Assembly (NCBI GenBank): GCA_001586965.3
Contig: LUCW03002097.1
Coordinates: forward strand, 1-40,660
Source: Sphaeroforma sirkka
Taxonomy: Eukaryota; Opisthokonta; Ichthyosporea; Ichthyophonida
Direction of reading: 5' to 3'
Length of the DNA: 40,660 nucleotides
The notes beneath the pieces are model-generated. The model was given only the letters and a program-made list of their open reading frames with translations. It did no database searches and was not told where the DNA came from. Made by a program: the position numbers and the translations under genes. Positions 8,357 to 17,116 of this stretch are shown here, piece by piece (the first letter of the stretch is position 1; each line of letters starts with the position of its first letter).

Positions 8357-9851
8357 GTGTGGAAGGGATTTCCTCTTATAGGTGTGAGCTCGGAGCAGTC
8401 TCACAAATATCCGGCAGAGTTTCACAGACCTGATACTATTGTGGCAGCCTCAAGTGTGTTAAAACCCCCATTGAGTACTGTCTCTACTGAATCACAACTA
8501 CATGCATTTGCTGTTCGTCAAATGCCTAGGAAGAAGCAAACCCACAAAACTCCATGTGACATTTTACGATTTATGCGTGTGAATTATCCGAATGCATCTG
8601 CACTAAAGAATACATGCGTATTTGTTCAGCGACCACGTCCTACGTCTGAGATTGTGTCTAATACATTATTTTGGCCTTATGAGATAGGTTTAAGTAGAAC
8701 AAAGGATATAGTGCGCATCGAAACGATGCTGACACATAAAGTTACTCCTCTGACGTGTTCACAGAGGAGCAACGAGTGATTCAAATTGAGGCAACTAATG
8801 ATCACTGGTACACTCGGATGGCTGATTAATGTGCCAAAAGAAGTACGCAGTGCGTATTATAGTGCATTGTATAGATACAAGACAGTTCTTGAGTGGGCAT
8901 ATACTGGCAAAGAGTGTCCATTTTTCTATTCGGAGCATAACAAGATGATCGTTACATCTCATCTCCCCGTATAAGAGGCGATTCCTGAGATTGTGAAGAC
9001 TACAGAACCATTGTATACACTACGAGATATTAAGTCCGGGGTAGCAAAAGTCTATAGTATCATGAAACCGGGAGTGGACAAAAGTACACAATATACATAA
9101 GTACTATGTGCTACCAACAATGCGATGAAATTTCAGCAAAGATTGGTAACACATGTATTTGAGCAGCTTTTCATTAATGCATTCATTGCCACCCGTATCC
9201 AGTGGATATATAGTGATAGTGATGAGTGGGACTTGGAAGCATTTTGCAACAAGTGCTCGAAAGCCTTGCCACTCACGACTTTTGTTGAAAAAGTATGCGC
9301 TAGTCTGATAGGTAAAGCTGTAAAGTCAAAGCTCCGGCATGAAGAGGTCATGGTCGCTATTGAACGAGAAGAAAGTAGCGCGTCCCAGGGTCTAAGAGTA
9401 GTGAGAGGTCCTCCTGTGGATATTGCAGCCACGAAAGTTACAGAACGTGTGTCCCGTTTAAAGGTTTACCGACTTAGTCTATTGTTATGTAAGAACGAGC
9501 TTCTAAACGCAATACGGATTGACGCAGGTGATCATAGTGTGGGCGTGATTGGAGTGTTAGACGCAGCGACGACACGGAAGCATGGCGTCATGAACCGTAA
9601 AAAAAACTATCACATATGCAGTGTGTATGGTTGTGGAAGTCATACTATTCAAAAAATGTAGTAGGTGTCAAATTCGATTGTGCACCAAAGTAACGCAGGG
9701 GAAGAGCCAGACTTGCTTTGATCTATTCCATGATCCAGAGTACGATGGCGACATATCAGCATACAAAGCAACACTCAGTCCTGGCTAGCCTGTAAATGAA
9801 GATAGTGATAGTGAAACATCTGAATCCGATGATTTGTCTGATTCAGAATAA
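8357..9851 (+). pseudogene. piggyBac-like transposase (DDE_Tnp_1_7 type), degenerate
   Basis: One frame runs from 8357 to about 9655, broken by stops at 8777 (TGA), 8972 and 9098 (TAA). A one-base slip in the A-run near 9652 and a TAG at 9786 follow. Family features in order: GTLGWLINVPKEV (like the TGTxRxNRxxxP step), IMKPGVDKSTQ (like MGGVDxxDQ), FEQLFINAFIATR (the NAFIL helix), LPLTTFVEKVCASLIG, and a terminal Cys-rich ribbon CSVYGC ... KCSRCQIRLC ... CFDLFHD. An acidic Ser/Asp/Glu tail ends at 9851. The catalytic Asp positions further upstream are not recognisable. Terminal inverted repeats were not found, partly because the LTR of copy B abuts the left side. Confidence 0.8.
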
Positions 9852-10482
9852 GACAGACTTTGCAGACACACAGAATTAGCAAAATTATATCTAGATTTTT
9901 TATTTATTTCGAACATAATTATTATTCTTCGAAATCTAGACGTCGCTTGATACAGGTACAGCCCTTGCATTGCTTATTTCGTTCGAAGGCGAAACAGCAT
10001 CCACGCTTCATTCCGTACCATGTATTATTGGGTCCTCCATGATACCTAAATTAATCAGAAACGCCACATGGAGGATGGCACAAGGTGCGCCACTTCTATC
10101 TGCACTTTATGCAAGCGGAGGACTCTTCAATCGTACCACAGGAAGCCTACAACGAGCGCAACAAATGTCTCGCTTGTACCATACGTCGTCCATTGGTCTG
10201 TCGATTGGCGTGCGCCGATAGCCATTGTCGATGTTAATTTTGTATTTATGGTCGAAAGGACCGTAACACATACCGATACTAATATTTTATGTAAAAAAAA
10301 TCAAATGAGTAAACTGAAGCAGTCTACAATTTTGTGCAATATAATTTTCCAGTTCTCATGTTTTGGATAGGGATTAAGAAATAAGCCCCAAATTTATTAG
10401 GACATACTCTTGGTTTGTAAAAATATCCTAATTATGGCTAGTTCAGCCAATAAGATCACACGAGCTAAAAAAATAAATGGTG
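9852..10482 (+). other. Unassigned stretch after the piggyBac-like gene
   Basis: No gene is recognised. One frame at 10061-10231 gives a short Cys-rich run (NKCLACTIRRPLVCRLACAD) after TPHGGWHKVRHFYLHFMQAE, with two stops just upstream. This could be a second remnant of transposase-type DNA. AT content rises to the right. Confidence 0.3.
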
Positions 10483-10630
10483 ATGTGACGACTCGTCACA
10501 TTTGTAAGTGTCCTCAGGGAGCATACCGATTTGTACCGACGTTCAGTACATACCTTTTTTTTTTTTTTTTTTTTAGGGTTTAGGCATGGGCTCTGGGCCA
10601 ATTTGATATAAATGTGACGACTCGTCATAT
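10483..10630. repeat. Pair of 19-bp palindromes 110 bp apart
   Basis: ATGTGACGACTCGTCACAT at 10483-10501 is a perfect palindrome around a central C. A second copy at 10612-10630 differs by one base (end CATAT). The segment between contains a T20 run at 10555-10574. They may be ends of a small mobile element or protein-binding sites; no flanking duplication is obvious. Confidence 0.6.
10555..10574 (+). repeat. Poly-T run (T20)
   Basis: Twenty consecutive Ts followed by AGGGTTTAGG. It could be the poly-A tail of an element on the minus strand, but no element body is recognised next to it. Confidence 0.6.
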
Positions 10631-10826
10631 TCTTGGCTGGCACTGGTGATATTGTGCTTAATTATATATTTTTCAAATTGTCAAGAATTAAAATAAAGGG
10701 TTGTGTCGAAAAGCTATGATTTCCTTTTGCTTGTAGATAATTGAATAGGCACAGAACATAATTTAAAAAAGGGGGGAGGGGGTGGGGTCCTCCCGCAGTA
10801 TGTATAATATCAAGCTAAATATGACA

Positions 10827-10929
<103 letters not shown>

Positions 10930-11047
10930 CGAGCGAATTCATATTTTTGGCGATATTTTAAAATTTATATTATAAATACACTGAATGCAGTAAACTGACA
11001 GGCTAAATATGACAATTAAAAAAAAATTAGATATATATATTACAGAA

Positions 11048-11145
11048 GTAGCGAGAGCGAAACGAGCGAATTTAAAAAATATCAATATTTAAATAATATT
11101 ATTTTAAATTATCGATATACAAGTAGCGAGCAAAGCGAGCGCATC
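11048..11145. repeat. Repeated GAGCGAAGCGAGC-type motif
   Basis: GTAGCGAGAGCGAAACGAGC (11048) and AGTAGCGAGCAAAGCGAGCG (11122) are direct copies in AT-rich DNA. ACGAGCGAA recurs at 10929 and 11171. An inverted form, GTCGCTCGCTTCGCTCGCTC, is found at 32529-32548. The dispersed occurrence suggests a family of short repeats with internal CGAGC palindromes. Confidence 0.6.
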
Positions 11146-11189
11146 TAATTTGTCAATTTATATACATAGCTACGAGCGAACAAACTAAG

Positions 11190-12779
11190 TCATGATGTAT
11201 AAAAAACGCATTCGCCGGTGCCATCCCCGTCCAGGGACGCGTAGCCATTGGTTTCGTGAGTCATTTGTCGGAGAAACTCATATTGTTTTGGGCGTGGCAA
11301 AGGAATATATAAATCATGATACGCTGTTGTTTAAAATATGTAATATTACTGGTTTATATAATCTACATCCAAATTAAGACAGGGCCTAAGAATCGACAAC
11401 CGTTAGTAGACGACACAGATAGTGGCTTTATTTGTAGTGATACTAGCGATAGCATGCCAGCACTTCTACCAAACAGCAGTAGTGCGTCAGAGGCGGAGGC
11501 GAATAGATAAGCATCGGAAATCCAGAGGTAAGCCAAACACATGAGTCGACACAATTGTAGACTTCGGACACATGCTCGTCGACAGGTGTACCGCTTGAAT
11601 GAGAGAACAGAGCGGATAGAGAGTAGAGACAGGTTTGTTGACAGCCAAAGGTTACCACGTATCAACACCGAAGATAATACGGTAGTAAATCGAACCAGGA
11701 GAAGTGATATGATAGAACAAAACTAAAGAGATAATGCATTCACAACGACATGGACAGCCCGAACCACACCACATCAAGAAGAACACGCACCGTTATGGGC
11801 ACCAATACCTTCGCTAGAGCCGACTGTCACACCAGTAAGATTGGAGAGGACAAGGAAGAATGATAGCAGATTACAGAAGATGAAGTGACGCATATATAAG
11901 GAACAAACAGGTAGGTGTAAATGTCGGAAGATCATCATTGCAACAAGGTATACACACCAATCAGGTACGCAAGGAGACGTCACGTAGTGATTTGAATGCT
12001 GGATGTGCAATGTCTAGTACTCAAGTAACCTGGTGCAATAAGAAATATTGTGTTAGGATAGGAAATGTTCGGAGTGAAAGAATGACATGTGTAAGAGTCA
12101 TTGTAACAAATATAACATGCAAAGATGGTAACACGGAGGTGTGTTCATATACAGCAAGTTTTAAACAGACAGGAATTAAAATGCACACACAGTAACAGTA
12201 TACACCAGTATAGAACACGACATTGTGAGAAATTTCAGTACCAGGAATGGTGAACATGTAAGCAAGCGACAATGTGTACGTGAACATGAAGCAATATCAA
12301 TGTGTGTGTGCATCACCCGATCAAGTTGGCGGCGACAAGTGTTCGTGTATGTCCAGAAGTTCCAAGCAAGAACGACGTATGATATCAGCGATCCAACTAA
12401 CTAGTCAGTTAAGTTTAAGGCGGCAGTCATTGGGAAACTAGATGAGCTTCGGGGGAGTAACGAACATGTGCACAGATGAGATGGAAGAGGATCGTCGAGA
12501 TTAAGGAGTTACCGGGAGAGTAGTGACACGTTGATCAAGAGCAGGGGTTAGCTGGAGAGTAGAGAGCAACAACAACGATGCTCGGGTTTAGCTTAAGGCA
12601 AGATTGCTTATGAAGGAACATCGTCGATGCGTCAACATTACGAAATAGAGCAAGGTGTCAACGTAGCTTCAGTTCATCCAAAGGCGATGGCACGACCAGG
12701 CAGTTGACTATTTAAGACAGAGGAGAGACAAATAAACATAGCGTCACATCGTTTATTTCTCGACAAACATAACTCAGGG
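11190..12779 (+). other. Unassigned DNA upstream of the family 2 gag fragment
   Basis: Only short open frames are present (up to about 100 codons) and none is recognised. One piece near 11380-11510 is Ser/Asp/Glu-rich. By position it could be the LTR/leader or flank of element D, but no match to the LTRs at 21509 or 23641 was seen. Confidence 0.3.
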
Positions 12780-13343
12780 CCACCACGACCAACTTTAGAC
12801 AGAGTCGTCGACAACAACGTCTTTCGCCAGAAGAACGCGAGCGAGAGGACATCCTTCAACGAGATTTTAGACGTCGTACCCAGGACTGTGCAGATACTTG
12901 CGGAGTCATGTCGAACGATCTGGAGGCGGAATATCGGACTAATTAAACGATACTTCTGCGGGCTCTAACAGCACAACAGCAACGTGATGGACAGATAACA
13001 ACTCATAGTGACGTGGATTTACGGACAAGGAACGATATAACCCGGAACCATTAAGAGTAGCACGTTCGGCGTCACAGACTGCACAACAAGAGGGACAACT
13101 CCTCGAAAAGTATCAAAAGCTGCGGTGGGTAAGCGTCCTCGTCACCGTCGTCAAGAGGAACGACATAGCCGAGGTAGGGACAGTCACACACCAGAACAAC
13201 TGACGAATCTACTTCGACAACAGCAATTATTGTTGGAGAAATATGATCGACGATTGCAACGCCTACGGTGGGCGAACACATCCCCGTCGCCTGACAACCT
13301 AGAGTTCCGTATCGAGGGGCAGACCAGACTTGTCACGGGGTAG
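12780..13343 (+). pseudogene. gag: Element D gag: N-terminal fragment
   Basis: In one frame near 12795 the DNA reads SRRQQRLSPEERERED, matching the gag start of element C (SRRQQLLNPEHRKEDD). Further on, 13125-13343 reads PEQLTNLLRQQQLLLEKYDRR, matching LTELM ... QQSLFEKYEQRLQRI of C, then DNLEFRIEG matching DNPTFRIQG. The leader before it also resembles that of C (CGACAAACATAACTCA). Several stops and shifts are present. The same gag appears to resume at 17117, so about 3.7 kb seem to be inserted between. Confidence 0.7.
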
Positions 13344-13404
13344 GGTAGACGTCATCGGATCAGGAGGAAGAAAATACACGACAGGAACCTTTATTGTCGA
13401 ACAA

Positions 13405-13552
13405 AGTCGCTAAATGTACATTGAAAATGTGGAAAAGTCACTAAATGTACATTCACCCTTTTTCTCGATGAAAATGTACTGAAGTATGGGTCAAATATGT
13501 ACAAATGTACATTTAGTGACAATTACAACTTTTTTATGTACATTTAGCGACT
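13405..13552. repeat. Nested foldback with four 16-17 bp inverted units
   Basis: AGTCGCTAAATGTACAT (13405-13421) pairs with ATGTACATTTAGCGACT (13536-13552). Inside it, AGTCACTAAATGTACAT (13436-13452) pairs with ATGTACATTTAGTGAC (13505-13520). The outer pair carries CGC/GCG and the inner pair CAC/GTG, so each arm matches its own partner. It may be a miniature foldback element or paired transposon ends. Confidence 0.85.
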
Positions 13553-13629
13553 TTATCGTGCAAAACTTGCTTAAACTTAAATTAAAGAGCCTTCGGCTAT
13601 ATCCATTATTTTACGAATAGATGTGTTGA

Positions 13630-13647
13630 GGGGGGGGGTGGGGGGGG
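13630..13647 (+). repeat. G-run (G9 T G8)
   Basis: GGGGGGGGGTGGGGGGGG. This could form a G-quadruplex and is also a likely place for sequencing or assembly error. Confidence 0.8.
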
Positions 13648-13838
13648 TATGTTGTCTTTTATTGATTGTTGTTGATATATGCTGATTCATTCAAGCTTAT
13701 CTCACTGCCTGGTTCGCAACTCACGTGGTCTGTGATGGTTTTTTACAGGAAAATACGAGAATAGTGTTTCGAAAATCCATTTTCTAATTCTGTTGTCATG
13801 TTGGACGCTTGTGACATATTCGTACGAAGACAATGCCT

Positions 13839-14446
13839 CTAAATCATGCACGAGTTGTGGATTTTCTGATACTCTCTAGCATAGGCACAAAGCAAACCCC
13901 CACAGCTAAAACTGTCGTGTTGGTTTATACCGCCTACTTTTAGGCTGTACGTAACATTATCTGCGAGGTAACATTTCATTCATCGTACTATATAATTGAA
14001 TTGTTCGTCAGCCCTAACAGGATTTGGCATACCATCTAAAATAGTAACTGTAGCGGTAGTTGTATAAAGTGTAACAATCGCCAAGTTCCAATGTGCGTTG
14101 CTATGATTCCATGGGATCAATACAGAAATCCTTTCGGACACCTGTGGTGGTCCCTTAAGTCGTAAACTTTCTGCCCTACGATACTTGTATAAGTCCTTCA
14201 TCCATACTCTGTGTGCATCAGCATCACAGAAACGGACAGCCAGAGAGGGTAATTGTGATAAATGGTACAATACCCCGGATATAAGCGAGCCTTTGATCTA
14301 CTCCCCTGGTTTGCAGCATTGTACTACAATGTTCTCCTGTAAGATCCAGCCGCCGACATAAAATGACTTCGACTCTGCCACAGTACCTTTCACTACATTG
14401 GTATCTACGTTGATTATTTCTTTTCGCTTCTTTTCTACATGTTCAC
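13839..14446 (-). pseudogene. ULP1/SENP-type (C48) cysteine protease domain
   Basis: On the minus strand ISVLIPWNHSNAHWNLAIV gives the catalytic His (CAT at 14093-14091), followed by Trp as in ULP1. TVTILDGMP gives the Asp (14036-14034). GGINQHDSFSCGGLLCAYA gives the oxyanion Gln and nucleophile Cys (13904-13902). This His-Asp-Gln-Cys order is that of ULP1-family deSUMOylases and of transposon- and adenovirus-type proteases. Upstream, VGGWILQENIV resembles the W-L-x-D substrate-groove start. Two nonsense codons (UAG 14298-14300, UGA 13980-13982) interrupt it; both may derive from Trp codons. It probably processed or deconjugated SUMO-like proteins for the transposon. Confidence 0.8.
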
Positions 14447-15401
14447 TGTTCCAACTGTTTATCGTAGAAGGCGCGCTCTCTTTCTCAACAACGTGGAGCG
14501 ATACAACTTGTTTATACTAGTCATTACCACTCTAGACTTGCCAAGCATCTGGCTTCGTTTGGCTGCTAGGCGTGCTTTGCGGTTTGCAGCCAGTTTTTCC
14601 CTCATTGGTGCACCCGCATGGATTTCGGCCTGATATGTTTGATGCTCTAATTTCCCAGGCAGTCAACTGCTAATTGTAGATTGGGAATATGGGGATCAAT
14701 AAAAACTTTACCGAGTTTCACCTTACAGAGAAACGACAATCCTTCTCAAAAATGTAAAGCACACCTTGATGCGTAGTCATTATCGTTGTGGTTACTAGCT
14801 GTTGTTCTCGTTTGGCTGGATGTGCATTCCTTGTCTGCAACGATAGAAGAGCCTGTCTCTGTACCAAGTAATGTACATATTATGTCAGCAACACAAGTTT
14901 TGAATATGAACATAAACATTACGTTACTCAAATATAGTCTTCAAACTAACTCAACTATCGGAGATATACAACCTGAAAAACATACTTCCACTGGTTTGTG
15001 TGTCACATTTCACTGGAGAGGTTTCTGTCTGTATAGGTGTCGGATTGTTATCAGCATCTGGGACGGACGTAATGATATCTGTGACAGGGCGGTGATAGGG
15101 CGAATTAAACCATGAAAGTCAGAAAAAAACCTTAAAACCTAAAAATCTATTCTTTGAAAATGTTATATATCCATTCGATGCGTCACTGGAATCCTTTACA
15201 TACCGGTAAAACTAGACGAGGTCATTAAGAGGAATTCTTCCCTCTCCTTTTCATATTGCTTGATAATTTGATGTAAAGAAGCTCCCTTTTTGTTGTTCTC
15301 CCGAATCAATCGCTTATTCCCATTGCGCCATCAGTTTCGATATACACGTAGTAATGCGTCTTACATTTCCCCTGTCAACAGATTTTGTTATCTTATAAGA
15401 A

Positions 15402-15705
15402 AATTCAATTCCTTCTTTTATCAGCATCGATTCAATATTTTAACGAAACCGAATATACATACGTGGCAGATGACCATCAGTCGTTGGCATCTCCCGTAGG
15501 GGCGAATCCTGAACGGTGTCACTGATTTTGAGTTTTTTCGTTAAGTCACGATCATTAACAAACAATCTCAATTCCTTCCCTTATCAGTATCAATTCAATA
15601 TTTTAAAAAAACCGAATAGACATACGTGGCAGATGACGTTGATGAAGATGGCGCATCAGTCGTTGGCAAATCCCGTAGGGGCGAATTATTAACGGTGTCC
15701 TTGTT
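15402..15705 (-). repeat. Tandem duplication of an exon with its following intron
   Basis: Copy 1 (15402-15523) and copy 2 (15564-15705) share about 120 bp, with a 16-18 bp indel. The coding part gives DTVNNSPLRDLPTTDA and DTVQDSPLREMPTTDG on the minus strand. Changes such as D/E and L/M are conservative in this frame, and each copy is followed by a GTATGT donor and a similar intron start. This supports duplication of a real exon. Confidence 0.7.
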
Positions 15706-16012
15706 TTGGTCCGCTGAGTGCGTCTTCGTTGGCGTTTGTTTTTGTCTGTGCATTTGAGCAGGTGATTGACGACGCTTGAAAATCAATTACACAATATATC
15801 ACAAGCAACTAACTCAGTATTGCAATCACTGATAATGTTCCTTACTTTGAACTTTCGTGATCTTCTATTAGCTTTCGTATACTTCGAAGGTTCTTTAGTT
15901 GATACGAGTTGTCGCTGTAAGAGAGTAACAGAAATTTAAGCAAGGAAGTCACAAAGATTACACAAAAGATACTTGCCATAGAGACTGACGAGTACGCGCA
16001 GAATCAAATAAA

Positions 16013-16159
16013 TCAATAAACTGCATACTCGCCATCGCAGGTCTTGATGTTATGGCCAGCTTCTCCACGCTTCGAGCTCGTTATTGTCTTCTTAAGTACA
16101 TGATTCTCATTACAATCAAAATGGAAAAGGTGTTCTACATCTTGGTCTTTGAAAGTGCA
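16013..16159 (-). pseudogene. Mutator-like transposase: C-terminal zinc-knuckle exon
   Basis: After the candidate 41-nt intron (16200-16160, GTGAGC...ACAG) the frame gives CTFKDQDVEHLFHFDC, then SSKRGEAGHNIKTC and a stop at 16013. Many MULE transposases end in a C-x2-C-G-x4-H-N-x4-C knuckle after GRPKKR. Here the first two Cys seem replaced (Ser and Arg), so the knuckle is decayed. Joining across the intron shifts frame by one, so either an indel or a different splice site is involved. Confidence 0.5.
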
Positions 16160-16200
16160 CTGTTTTTTTAATTAACACGCATCAAAACATAATTGCTCAC
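16160..16200 (-). other. Candidate GT-AG intron (41 nt) in the transposase
   Basis: CTCGTAG|GTGAGC at the donor and a T/A-rich tail ending AAAAAAACAG|TGCAC at the acceptor. The stop that ends the GRPKKR frame lies inside it. Length and A/T content fit the other short introns nearby, but frame is not kept exactly. Confidence 0.45.
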
Positions 16201-16493
16201 CTACGAGATGACTTTTCGTACCGTTTCTTCGGGCGACCCGCTAGTCTTGGAGTAGGACAGGGAAGCAGTGAATGCCGTTCCATATTTTCAAAGTCAAAGG
16301 ACATCGATTGTCTCGTGAAACTGGTTTGCAAGATGTAAGTTTCCACCCAAAACAATCGCGAATACCAACATTTGTTGCACAGGTTTCGGTCGAGGAGCGA
16401 GGATGGGGGTGAGCCAATGCCGCACCAGACCACGGATGCATTTGATATGTGCTGGCTGGCCTGGATTGGAAGTATCATAGGCGGGACCAACAA
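16201..16493 (-). pseudogene. Mutator-like transposase: C-terminal segment with GRPKKR
   Basis: The frame ends TYILQTSFTRQSMSFDFENM, then ERHSLLPCPTPRLAGRPKKR, YEKSSR. The order tyrosine-containing helix, P-x-P, then GRPKKR followed by Ser/Lys is the characteristic end of MULE transposases after the SWIM zinc finger. A Cys pair (CNKC) upstream may be a SWIM remnant, but CxH spacing is not clear. The DDE core was not found in the window. Confidence 0.6.
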
Positions 16494-17060
16494 GCGCGAT
16501 GGTTTAGTTTAAATCGAAATTTGGAAGAGCACTTCAACAGCGTGATTACAGCCGGGGTATGGGGAACATCTGTTGATGTGTCAGGGATAGGTGAGGGTAC
16601 GGTGGTGCTACTACATGCTGGAAAGAAGATCCAAGGTGTTCGTGGAGGGTCCAGATTTTGTGGAAGTCGTGGCACTCCTGTAATTGCTGGAGATGGTCAG
16701 GGCCAATGAGAGGCAGTTTCGGGCCTACCAGGATGCGTCGAATCAGTTGTTGGATGCAGGTTAAAGTGGCTGGTGGTGAACTTGTGGCTACCCAGGCAGA
16801 CATGGCAGAGACAGCCATCGGTGCGGTAGTCGAGCAATGTGAACATGTACGTATTCGTTACAATCATAGCACAGAGCCGGATTGGTGTAGGCTCGAGGCA
16901 GCGGTTGAACCTGTCGTGTCTGGCTCTGTCTCGGTTTGAGGTTAGCGATTTACCCATAACCAGTTGGTAGTAGTATTGGCGCCGGACCATTGCCGCGATC
17001 TCCTTGTTGGACCAGCGTTTTGTTGAGTTATTCCTGATGTCGTCACAGCGTTTGCGGAGG
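16494..17060 (-). other. Coding-like minus-strand DNA upstream of the transposase end
   Basis: A frame of about 110 codons (near 17040 to 16697) includes RWSNKEIAAMVRRQYYYQLV and CLEPTPIRLC; its composition looks protein-coding. A possible GT-AG intron (donor CCTG|GTAGGC near 16730, acceptor AATTACAG near 16680) would join it to a proline-rich frame running to 16475. I do not recognise a domain. Position suggests the middle of the transposase. Confidence 0.35.
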
Positions 17061-17116
17061 GTTACATGGTCGGGTGTACGCCCGCCCGTGGTTTTGTGTA
17101 CAGTTTTCAGGTGAGC

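Larger units (their letters stand above)
13839..16035 (-). pseudogene. Multi-exon gene ending in a ULP1/C48 protease domain, degenerate
   Basis: Exons inferred from GT-AG sites that keep one frame: 16035-15973 (ATG start, MASMQFIDLFDSARTRQSLW), 15914-15846, 15774-15626, 15521-15463, 15359-15204, 15078-14986 and 14868 onward. Introns are 58, 71, 104, 102, 125 and 116 nt, and the last four have GTATGT donors. The middle is low complexity with a coiled-coil-like piece (HQIIKQYEKEREEFLLM). After 14868 the frame shifts at least twice (fragments KLGKVFIDPHIPN and REKLAANRKARLAAKRSQM) before the protease domain. Stops: UGA at 15331-15333, UAG at 14298-14300, UGA at 13980-13982. The first exon overlaps the transposase end in another frame, so the start is tentative. 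Confidence 0.6.
13560..17060 (-). mobile_element. Mutator-like DNA transposon region carrying a ULP1-type gene
   Basis: All recognisable coding is on the minus strand: a transposase C-terminus (16493-16013) followed by a multi-exon gene ending in a C48 cysteine-protease domain (16035-13839). Some Mutator-like elements (for example KI/Kaonashi-type MULEs) carry ULP1 genes, so the pairing supports one element. It lies between two parts of the gag of element D. Termini are not resolved: the foldback at 13405-13552 adjoins one side, but I found no matching end near 17100. Confidence 0.55.

Noticed and set aside
13980..14007. 28-nt intron (GTACGA...CGCAG) to remove the UGA in the ULP1 domain
   Set aside because: It is shorter than any intron inferred here and would put the catalytic Cys out of frame; a nonsense mutation is simpler.
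14786..15115. 109-codon plus-strand ORF
   Set aside because: It overlaps exons 6 and 7 of the minus-strand ULP1-type gene, whose splice phases agree; no independent support.
15979..16160. Alternative frame DNSYQLKNLRSIRKLIEDH joined to the zinc-knuckle exon
   Set aside because: A GTATGC donor at about 16027 could join them, but that frame meets a UGA in exon 5 and loses the pattern of conservative changes in the duplicated exons; kept only as an alternative.
16449..16939. Plus-strand ORFs overlapping the transposase region
   Set aside because: The minus strand carries the recognisable GRPKKR and Cys/His features; the plus frames are antisense shadows.
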